DNA of 64,000 nt from Dryomyza anilis (lineage: Eukaryota > Arthropoda > Insecta > Diptera > Dryomyzidae), in contig OX638132.1 of assembly GCA_951804985.1 (NCBI GenBank), positions 84,386,696 to 84,450,695 of the forward strand, written 5' to 3'. The first letter of the stretch is position 1; each line of letters begins with the position of its first letter. The notes below the pieces were generated by a model. That model made no database searches, was not told the origin of the DNA, and was given only the letters and a program-made list of their open reading frames with translations. The translations under genes and the position numbers were made by a program. This document shows, piece after piece, positions 55,880 through 64,000 of the stretch.

Positions 55880-57545
55880 GTAGTAAATACTATAATTTTA
55901 GTGAACATTTGTATATTAAATAAATAAATTAAATACATTTTTTTACTAACGTTTGTATTTCTAGTACAAATCTGAATTTTTAGTAAAAATTCAAATTTTC
56001 AATTAAAATTTAGTGAATAATTAAGTTTTAAGTGAACTTTTGAATTTTTAGAGAACATTTTAATTTTTGGAACATTTTAATTTTCATTGAAGATTTAAAT
56101 TTTCAGTGAACATTTGAATTTTAAGTGATGATTTGAATTTTTAGTGAACATTTAAAATTTTAGTGAACATTTGAATTTTTAATAATTATTTGATTTTTAG
56201 TGACTATGTGAAATTTAAGAGAAGACTATAATTTTTAGTGAACATTTAAAATTTTAGTGAACATTTGAATTTTTATTGCGTATTTTAATTTGAATTTTGA
56301 ATTTTTATTGAATATTTTAATTTTTAATGAAAATTTGAATTTTTAGTGATGATTTGTAATTTTAGTGAACATTTAAATTTTTAGTAAACATTTAAAATTT
56401 TAGTGAACATTTGAATTTTTAATAATTATTTGATTTTTAGTGACTATGTGAAATTTAAGAGAAGACTATAATTTTTAGTGAACATTTAAAATTTTAGTGA
56501 ACATTTGAATTTTTATTGCGTATTTTAATTTGAATTTTCATTGAATATTTTAATTTTTAATGAAAATTTGAATTTTTAGTGATGATTTGTAATTTTAGTG
56601 AACATTTAAATTTTTAGTAAACATTTAAAATTTTAGTGAACATTTGAATTTTTAGTAATTATTTGATTTTTAGTGACTATTTGAAATTTAAGAGAAGACT
56701 ATAATTTTTAGTGAACATTTAAAATTTTAGTGAACATATGAATTTTTATTGCGTATTTTAATTTTAATGAACATTTGAATTGAACAGTTATGTTTTTAGT
56801 GTGCAATACACATTTATTTAGAGTACATTTGAATTTTTAGTGCACATCGAGTATTTAAATTTTTAATGAACATTTGTATTTTTAGAGAATATTTGAGTTT
56901 TTAATGAACATTCGTTTTTTTTTTATAAGAACATATGAATTTTTAGTAATAATATAAATTTTTAGTAAGCATCTAAGAGAAATTAATAATTTTTAGTGAA
57001 CAGCTATGTTTTTAGTGTACAAGACATATTTATTTAGAGAATATTTAAATTTTTACTGCACATTGAATATGTGAATTTTTAATGAACATATGTATTTTTA
57101 GAAAATATCGTCGTTGTAGAAGGAAAAGTCACCAAATACATTTTTAAAATGCCAAATTCACATTTACAAAAATCTTTATATATCTGTCAATTTTTAATCG
57201 ATGATCTCAATTTTTATACCACATAATAAGAAAATGTAAATTTATCAATTGATACTTTAACTTTTAAAATGCTTCAATTACTTTTTATAGTATTATTCAA
57301 CAAAGTCGAAATTTAAGTTTTTCATAAAAATGTATTTCGGTGACTTTTCGTGCTACAATAACGATATTTGAATTTTTAATGAAAATTTGATTTTTTTATG
57401 AGACTATTTGAATTTTTAGTAAACATTTGAATTTTTAGTGTACATATAAAATTTTAGTGATCATTTTAACTATTAATAATCATTTCAATGTTTAGGTAAC
57501 AGTTGTATTTTTAGTGAATAATTTATTTAATTTATTTATTTTAAT
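55880..57545 (+). repeat. GAACATTTGAATTTTTAGT satellite-like array 2 with 240-bp higher-order unit
   Basis: Same 19-base unit as at 23620-25430. Between 56140 and 56770 a higher-order unit appears: the 60-base lines starting 56161 and 56401 are identical (exact 240-bp spacing), and a third, slightly changed copy starts near 56637. It is interrupted by the MITE at 57104-57368. Confidence 0.88.
57104..57368 (-). mobile_element. TCGTTGTAGAACGAAAA MITE, copy 2 (reverse), within the array
   Basis: Ends ATATCGTCGTTGTAGAAGGA and TCGTGCTACAATAACGATAT. The body is the complement of copy 1, with few differences. It clearly inserted into the satellite. Confidence 0.82.
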
Positions 57546-58025
57546 GAACATTTCAATTTTTAGGTACAAATAGCTTTTGGGAATGTTTAGTAAAAATTTG
57601 GTTTTTGTTTAATTTTATTTGGTAATAAAATTGAATTTGCAGTAAACATTTAAATCACATATTCAACAATTTAAATGAACAATTTAACATTTAAACATTA
57701 ATATTTTAAATGAACAAATTTGGTTTTTACTAAAATGACACGGGTTCAAATTGGCGCTAAAAAGTATTTTTTTTTTTTTCATTTTAATGAATTTTTGAAT
57801 TTGTTAAATTATTAAATTAAAACAAATTCTTAAAAAATTGTACCGTATTGTAATACAAAATTTTAAACCAGTTTTATTTACTAATATTTAATAAGCAATT
57901 AATATTCAACATTTATTATCCAATTGACAATTATTTGAACAAACATTCTTTTAAAGCAATTAACACTTAACAAACTTTTCTGTTAAATTTAACAAATATT
58001 TCTGTTAATGCATTCGAGGTATTAT
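57546..58025. other. AT-rich DNA, nothing recognised
   Basis: No gene signal. Confidence 0.35.
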
Positions 58026-58270
58026 TAAAATGTCTAGTACAATTTAAAATGTCAACTAATCCAAATGAATTTAAATGTTGCTCATAAAATTTGCAATACT
58101 TCTTTTATATATATTTTTTTTGCAGTGTAGCAGTTTTAATAGCATAGTTATAATATTAAAAATTCTACTATAATTTGAAATGCCATCTCTTTAAAATGAA
58201 TTTAAATATTGCTCCAACAATTTGTATTTTTTCTTTGATATTCATTTTTTTTTTTTGCAGTGTAGCTGCT
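58026..58270 (+). repeat. Tandem duplication ending in TTTTTTTTGCAGTGTAGC
   Basis: Two units of about 125 bp (AATTTAAAATGTC / AATTTGAAATGCC, AATGAATTTAAATNTTGCTC, TTTTTTTTGCAGTGTAGC) end at about 58132 and 58267. Each carries a pyrimidine tract plus GCAG, i.e. two acceptor-like sites; no exon is identified after either. Confidence 0.55.
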
Positions 58271-59070
58271 CGCGCGTTCATTTTCAAAATTAGGGCCAAA
58301 CAAATAACTGCGACGCTTCGCCATTTATACATGTAGTGTAGTGTAGTGTATAGCATGTAGTATGTATTACTAGCCGCGCCAGTGTTGGTGAACGTAGCTG
58401 TGCGCTTTCTGCAGCCCACACCATGTGTTGTACAACAACTACTTAGGTAGCTGTCAGAAAATTCGTAATAAATATATATTTTTTTTGTTTTTTGCAACAA
58501 AAAAAAAATATCTATAATATATAAATATATATATTTTTTTGTTTTTGGGCAGCTTAAAAATTTATTTTTTTTTTTAAATTTATTTTTGCAAATTCAGGTC
58601 ATGTGAAAAATTACGTCGTTTCATTATATATAGAAAATGTTTGAAGATTTAGTGTTTTAATGAAAATGTTACTCATACGACGACTGACTACGACTACGAC
58701 TACTCCTCCTGTCAACGTCAAACAACAAATTGCGTGAAAATCACTGCGCTCAAGCGCTTAACGCTTAAGTTTAATAGCTTGATTTAATAGTTTTGTCAAA
58801 TATCGCCCAACAACGTGCAACGCATTGCACAAATTGAGCTGTCGCCGTCGAGCGTTCGTCGCCCACGCGATTTAGCTGCTGTTGCTATTGCTATTGCTGC
58901 CTCTGTTGCTGCTGCTGCTGCAACAAATTAACTCACTTGCTAAGTGATAGCAATGCGCGCGCGATCGGTGCGAATGTCATTCTTCATTCTATACGGTCGC
59001 GGATGCATTGCGTTTTGCGGGTGGGAGTTCGGTTGACGTGCTCCTCACGCTATATGCTGTGACAGCTAGT
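58271..59070. other. Higher-GC repeat-free island
   Basis: Includes GTAGT pentamer run (58332-58353), GTCGCCGTCGAGCGTTCGTCG (58841-58861 in part), GCTGCTGCTGCTGC (58909-58922) and GCGCGCGCGATCGGTGCG. Likely regulatory or exonic; no accepted ORF (the 110-codon minus frame 58168-58500 overlaps the duplication and low-complexity runs). Confidence 0.35.
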
Positions 59071-59640
59071 AGAACTGTGTACAAATTTAATTATAATTAA
59101 ATTTTTAAAAAGTTGAAATTTTTAAAATAGTTTTATAATTTCTTTTACAAATTTAACCAGTTGGGAAGGTTAGATCACATGGGAAACTTTAAAGTAGGTT
59201 TTATTATGACAGTTAAGATTATCAAAATTATAGTCGGTCTATAAATACCCTACACATATGTGTGGTTACCATTCAAAGTGGTATATAGGTCACCAGGGTA
59301 TACGAATGCTGAAAATAACTACAAATTTTCCATCTCTGAAGAATTTTCTTTCATTTGATACCCATATTTACAAATGGGTAGGTAGGTACCGAATTTCGAT
59401 TTTTTTTTGGGTTACCACAAGTCGGTTCGCGAGAAAGCATTATTTGAATTATTTGAGCATAAAGTCAAGAAAGTTCACTTAAGACCGTAAATAATAAAAT
59501 TCCTTTGTAGATGTATATTTAATATGAGGTATTTGAACATAAGTGGTCGGTTCTCAGGTCACAATAGACCGATTTTCTTGTTCAGACAGCTTAGATATAT
59601 AAGAAATCTAAAGTTTCATTGCTCTTGCTCTTCAACTTTT
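59071..59640. repeat. Fragments of a dispersed repeat
   Basis: ATAGTCGGTCTATAAATACCCTACAC (59231-59254, in part) recalls the left edge of the INE-1-like element at 16559-16597, and GGTCGGTTCTCAGGTCACAA at 59545 recalls window position 24. It is probably an old copy of the element whose tail is at the left window edge. Confidence 0.4.
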
Positions 59641-60168
59641 TTTTTCTTAATACAAAACCTTTAATATTTTGTTAATCTTTTTAAGAAAATTTTAATGAAT
59701 TTGGTTTTTTTTATTTAATATTTATATTTTCAGTAAAAAATAAATTGAAAAACATAAATTGAAACTCTTCAAGTAAAAACTGGAAACAAAATTATTTTAT
59801 TTTTGTGATAATCGAATGCGCATTAGCTGTATAATTTTTATGTTTAGGAGTTGTAGAAGAGCTTGTCCAAGTTATAAAAAACGTAAAAGTTGCACTAGCA
59901 ACTCTCCAACCTCTGTCAAACCCTTATAGAAACCTTTTCCATAATTAAACAGCTAATAAGGGTCAATTACAGCTAGCTCTATAGTAATTATAAACAAGCT
60001 TTATTAAAGCTTGTTTATATCTATTGTAGAACTATCAAGGTAAGGTCTTTAAATGCTTTTTATTGATGTCTGTTTTATAATAGTTGTAAGTTTAACTAAA
60101 AGTGCCATACTACAGCTATCTTTTAGAAATGCCTTTGTGAGAGCTTTATTAAGCCTTTTTTATACAGC
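59641..60168. other. Unique DNA around a 27-bp near-perfect palindrome
   Basis: 59991-60017 is TAAACAAGCTTTA, T, TAAAGCTTGTTTA: 13-bp arms with one central base. Weaker symmetry continues outward (CTATAGTAATTA / TATCTATTGTAG). It may be the centre of a foldback element; ends not determined. Confidence 0.6.
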
Positions 60169-60169
60169 T

Positions 60170-60395
60170 AATGGTTAGTGCGTTGGACTGCGAGCTGAAA
60201 GATCCTGTAGTACCGTAGGTTCAAATTTGGGCTGAGGCTTAAGAATATATTTTCATAGAAAACATTTTTCTATAGTTCCGCCATTGACTTTATCTCTCGG
60301 CAGTCAATGGCAAACCTACGATGGTAAAAATTAATACAAATATAACACTCGAACAGCTCAAATGGTGATATAGCGCCAAAGTATTATTTACACTA
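60170..60395 (+). mobile_element. tRNA-derived SINE, family A, copy 3 (degenerate)
   Basis: ATGGTTAGTGCGTTGGACTG matches the head, then TTTCATAGAAAACATTTTTC, TCTCGGCAGTCAATGGCAAA and GCTCAAATGGTGA follow in order. The first tRNA bases are missing, the B box is altered (GGTTCAAATTT), and there are internal gaps. Confidence 0.8.
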
Positions 60396-60431
60396 CCCAA
60401 CACGATTTTTTGCTAAGGACATCCCATAAAT

Positions 60432-61675
60432 CAAATCAATATAATTCGCTGATGCTGAGTTTGACTGCATACTCAGTTTTTTTCTATAACGTAACGTTTT
60501 TGAGAATATTTAAAAAGTATTTTTAAGCCGTTCTCATCAACTGCTTAGTATAAAAAAATATAGTTCTGTAGAAAATTTGTATAATATAAAAATACAAACG
60601 CAATTTTTTATTAAATTGTCCAGACTAGTTTTAATATATTAATAAATACTTATATTCCAATACGTTTTTAAGATAATTAGATCTAAACTGAGAAAATTTG
60701 AATATTTTCGTAGATAATTTTTTAAAACTTTTAATGATAAACAAAAAAAAATATAGTTCTGTGGAAAAATTGTTTAACATACAAATTTAAACGGAATTTT
60801 TCTTTAAATTGTTCAGACTAATTTTAATATACTAATGAATACTAATATTCCTATACCCATTTTTAGATAATTGGATGTAAACACAGAAAATTTGAATTTT
60901 TTCATAGATTTTTTTTTTATCATTTAGGATGTAATGATATACAAAAAATGATGTATGGTTATCTAGAGCATATTCTAAAGTAAATATCAAAAATACTAAC
61001 GTTTTTTTTTAAATGATCCACTTTTTCAAATATTCCCGGAGAACTTAATTTTGGTACTCTTTTATATAATCAATTTTGAACAAAAATACTAATGACACTA
61101 AGCTGAAAATATCATTACCCTATATTTAAAATATTCTGTTTCTTATTTCATACTCAGTTTTTTACTATTACATAGCGTTTTTGAGAAAAAATCAGGTAAA
61201 AACGACTATTTTTCAGTAATTTGTAAATTTTAACCGATTTTGACGGACACTGTGTTGATAGAGCATATTTTAAAAATGAGAACCGATACAAAAAAGTTAG
61301 TAATTTTCATCGTTAGTTTGAACAGTGCTCTGTATAACGATAAATAATTGTCTTCTTTATCATTTGATTCATTAGCTAAAAACGCATCCAAAATTAGTGT
61401 AAAAAAATCAATATTTTTTGAGTTTCGATTCAAATATCTTAAAAATCTATGAGAGTAGTAGTATTTATAGGTATATTATAATTAGTCTCGATAATTGAAA
61501 GAAAAATTACGTTTACAGTTTTTTGGTAAACTGGTTGTGTAAGGGCACGTATTTTTTTTATTACAAAACTAACACTAACATTTTGAGAGCAATTTTCTTA
61601 AAAATGTTACGTAATAGAAAAAAAAACTGTGTATGCAGTCAAAATCAGGAACCGCGGATTATATAAAATTGATGC
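60432..61675. mobile_element. 1.24-kb element with about 70-bp inverted repeats
   Basis: Left TTTGACTGCATACTCAGTTT, CTATAACGTAACGTTTTTGA; the complement of the right end reads TTTTGACTGCATACACAGTTT, CTATTACGTAACATTTTTAA. Paired for roughly 70-80 bp. A further partial copy of this terminal motif (CATACTCAGTTTTTTACTAT) lies inside at about 61149. No ORF of size. Confidence 0.65.
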
Positions 61676-62030
61676 ATTGGATGTTTATGGCAAACATTAT
61701 GTTTTTCTTCTTTTGTTGAGTAGTGTTTTAATTTCCTAAACAGTATTTTGCTGCTATTATATAACTGATTGGTTAAAAAATATAAAATTATAAAAATTAC
61801 AAAAAATAAAAATTATTTAAAAAATAATATTAAAAACATTTATTATAATAAAATATTTAATATTTCAAAAAAATTAAAATTTTTAAAATTTTCAAAATTT
61901 TTCGCATCACGTAAAATTGCCGTTCGCAGATATTTTTCATAGATATATCTGCATTTATGCCAATTAGCAAATATTGTCCAAGATTTATTAATGGCATTAG
62001 ACAGACACACAGACAGACAGACAGCCAGCA
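61676..62030. other. AT-rich DNA, nothing recognised
   Basis: Ends in CAGACAGACAGACAG (62000-62025) at the edge of the next island. Confidence 0.35.
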
Positions 62031-62470
62031 GCAATAGTAGCAGCAGCTAAGTGTTCATTACTGGCAACATTTGTGCACTCACTTCAGAATGCGCTGCGCT
62101 GTCCATATGTTTTATGTATGTGCAATAGCAATAACAACAATAATAATAATAATAATAACTACAACAAGAACAACAACAACAAAAGAAAGGCTGCAAAATT
62201 TCGCTGCATCTAGGTCAACGCTGTGGCCAATAAATTATTTTAATTTGCTCTAAAACGCACGCGTGGCGCGATGCTATGCGGCGTATGGAGTGCGATGCAA
62301 TGCATTTTATTTATTTATTTAGATACTTATTTATTTATTGATTTAACGGTGTTGATGTTGCTGCTATTGTAATTGTAATCGCTGTTGTCGATGGCGATGC
62401 TGGTGTGAAATGATCTATTATTGTTTGTTCACATGTCGCGAGTTATTATGCTGCAAATGTGCCAAAATGC
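62031..62470. other. Higher-GC island with AAT and CAA tracts
   Basis: (AAT)n at 62138-62157, CAACAACAACAA at 62170-62181, GCGATGCTATGCGGCGTATG. No accepted ORF. Candidate regulatory DNA. Confidence 0.3.
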
Positions 62471-62634
62471 ATTTAAGGCAGTTGAAATAATTGCTAAGTG
62501 AGAAAATTTAAAAGGTGCAAAAAAAAAAGAGAATTATAATTTCTTATTTTGTTTTTTTGTGTTATGAAATTCAATTTAAAATATAAATTTAATATACTTA
62601 ATAAAAAGTAGTAGAAAAATGTATGCTAAAATAA

Positions 62635-63165
62635 TATGTTAATACTATTTAAAATAGTACTAAAATACTATTTAAAATAGTACTAAAATTCTATTTAAAA
62701 TAGTACTAAAAAAAAACTTACTTATACTAATTAAAATAGTACTAAAATACTATTTAAAATATAACTAAAATAATACTAAATAATTACTTAATAAAACTAA
62801 AATAGTACTAAAATACTATTTAAAATAGCACTAAAATAGTACAAAAAAATTATAAAAAAAAAAACAAAATTGTACTAAAATAAATACAAAATAGTAGTCA
62901 AATAGAAATAAAATAGTAGTAAAATAGTACTTATGGCATATGATATACTAAAATCTGTAATTCAGCTTTAATATTACTAAAATAATACTAAATAATTACT
63001 TATTAAAACTAAAATAATACTAAAATACTATTTAAAATAGTACTAAAAAATTATAAAAAAAAAAAAATTGTACTAAAATAAATACAAAATAGTAGTCAAA
63101 TAGAAATAAAATAGTAGTAAAATAGTACTTATATAGTATCTAAAATAGTACTAAATTGGTGTATG
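62635..63165. repeat. AATAGTACTAAAATACTATTTA minisatellite
   Basis: Units of about 20-22 bases, themselves near-palindromic (TAGTACTA, AAATAGTATTT). A longer block (62760-62940) recurs at about 62970-63140. Confidence 0.8.
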
Positions 63166-63287
63166 AAATACTGAAATCTGTCTAAAAATCTTTAAAATTG
63201 TTTTAAAAATTACATCACAACGTTCAAAAATACTTTCAAAATACTAAATACTACAATTATACTGATCTCTTAATACTGTAAATGAAA

Positions 63288-63494
63288 GTAAAAAAATCCT
63301 ATTAAAATTGGTCAATAGGACATTTATTGATTCAATAGTATACAAATTATAAATATTTTCATATAAAAACAAAAACAATTTAATAGTATTTAGTAGTATT
63401 TATTGGAATTTATCTATTAAAATAATAATTTATCCTATTGACTTATTTAAATAGCAGAAAACTATTGATTTTATAGTATTTTTTTATGAAAGTA
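63288..63494 (+). mobile_element. ACACCCAGAAAAA MITE, copy 5 (ends decayed)
   Basis: CCTATTAAAATTGGTCAATA to TTTTATAGTATTTTTTTAT with the usual body; the CAG of both ends has changed to GAAAGT/ATGAAAG. Confidence 0.75.
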
Positions 63495-63529
63495 TAAATT
63501 AAAATTAATTTCAGCTTAACAACTGTTAG

Positions 63530-63635
63530 GGCCGTTTTCACCATCTTCGGTTAAGCACTAACTGCCACTTTAACTTAGAGTTAACCAAAGAATATGTGGA
63601 ATTGAAACACTTAACTGGATATTGTGAAAACGGCC
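63530..63635. mobile_element. 106-bp MITE with GGCCGTTTTCAC termini
   Basis: GGCCGTTTTCAC (63530-63541) and GTGAAAACGGCC (63624-63635) are exact inverted repeats; GGTTAAGCACTAA and its inverted counterpart TTGAAACACTTAACTGG extend them imperfectly. Confidence 0.75.
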
Positions 63636-64000
63636 ATTAAAGGTTTTTAATTCGGAACGTTCAAAGTCAAAATTTTAGATTTAATTCAGATATAACGCCT
63701 CCAGTTTTTTCAGTATTTGGTAGCAAAAGTGGAAAAGGAGAGAAAGGTTATTCATTTAGCTCTAAGTTAAAATCAATTCCAGCTTAAAGACTTTTAAAGC
63801 ATTTTACTTATGGACGTTCACAATTTTAAACATAGAAAAAAAAAGATTTCTTATATACCAACCATAGCATATAAACTAAAAAAGTTAAACAATCGTTTCT
63901 TTCGTAAAAATACTGAGAATACATCGTCACTATCAAGTCAAAGGTGGCGAATATGTAATTTTTGACATTTGCGTTTTTTTACATTTTTGAATGTAGTTTT
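63636..64000. other. AT-rich window end, nothing recognised
   Basis: No gene or repeat partner. Confidence 0.35.

Noticed and set aside
59258..59482. 74-codon plus-strand frame
   Set aside because: Lies within dispersed-repeat fragments, with no recognisable domain.

Overview
This window is AT-rich, repeat-dense nuclear DNA of an insect, most likely a higher fly (Diptera, Brachycera; a calyptrate is my guess). The evidence is Drosophila-style CAG/CAA and GTT triplet tracts, a textbook fly recursive splice site, an Inr+DPE core promoter, INE-1/DINE-1-like sequence ending in TATACCCTACACC, TC...CTAG Helitrons, tRNA-derived SINEs and many MITEs ending in ACACNCAGAAAAA. There is no bacterial or organellar signature. 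No open reading frame looks like a complete protein-coding gene, and the species cannot be named from sequence alone.

The window reads as the inside of one or more very large introns plus intergenic DNA. The strongest gene-related signal is a ratchet point at 3552-3598 (+): branch-point CTAAT, a long pyrimidine tract, then CAG directly abutting GTAAGT. It implies that a long plus-strand intron crosses the left part of the window. Three possible transcription starts follow: a TATA+Inr promoter on the minus strand near 13289, with a donor at 13133; an Inr with a non-coding first exon at 42122-42410 (+); and an Inr with a DPE at exactly +28 at 49034 (+), followed by a 1-kb A-rich leader. Islands of higher GC (0.96-1.44, 8.2-9.0, 13.1-14.1, 18.3-18.8, 22.2-23.5, 28.0-28.9, 32.3-33.0, 36.3-37.4, 41.7-42.4, 48.2-49.0, 58.3-59.1 and 62.0-62.5 kb) are free of the dispersed repeats. 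They are the likely exonic or cis-regulatory DNA.

Nearly everything else is transposon-derived. I defined the families by comparing copies within the window. They are: Helitrons carrying an internal ACCACACTAAAACTC minisatellite; INE-1-like elements; two clear tRNA-SINE families with target-site duplications; a Tc1/mariner-type MITE (TIR AAGGGTTTTTCAA, TA target) that keeps the first codons of a transposase; a GATC-rich MITE with CCCTAGTAGAAATTT ends (4 copies); a 215-bp ACACCCAGAAAAA MITE (5 copies); a 168-bp ATGCCCGTAACTTCAACGA MITE (2 copies); a TCGTTGTAGAACGAAAA MITE (2 copies); a GTAAATATAGCAA element (3 copies); a TAGGGGAGACCGGG transposon with a GATC-rich MITE nested in it; and several single-copy foldback elements. 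Large minisatellite arrays lie at 11.5-12.8, 23.6-25.4, 35.3-36.2, 55.9-57.5 and 62.6-63.2 kb. The 23.6-25.4 and 55.9-57.5 kb arrays share one unit, and the latter has a 240-bp higher-order repeat.
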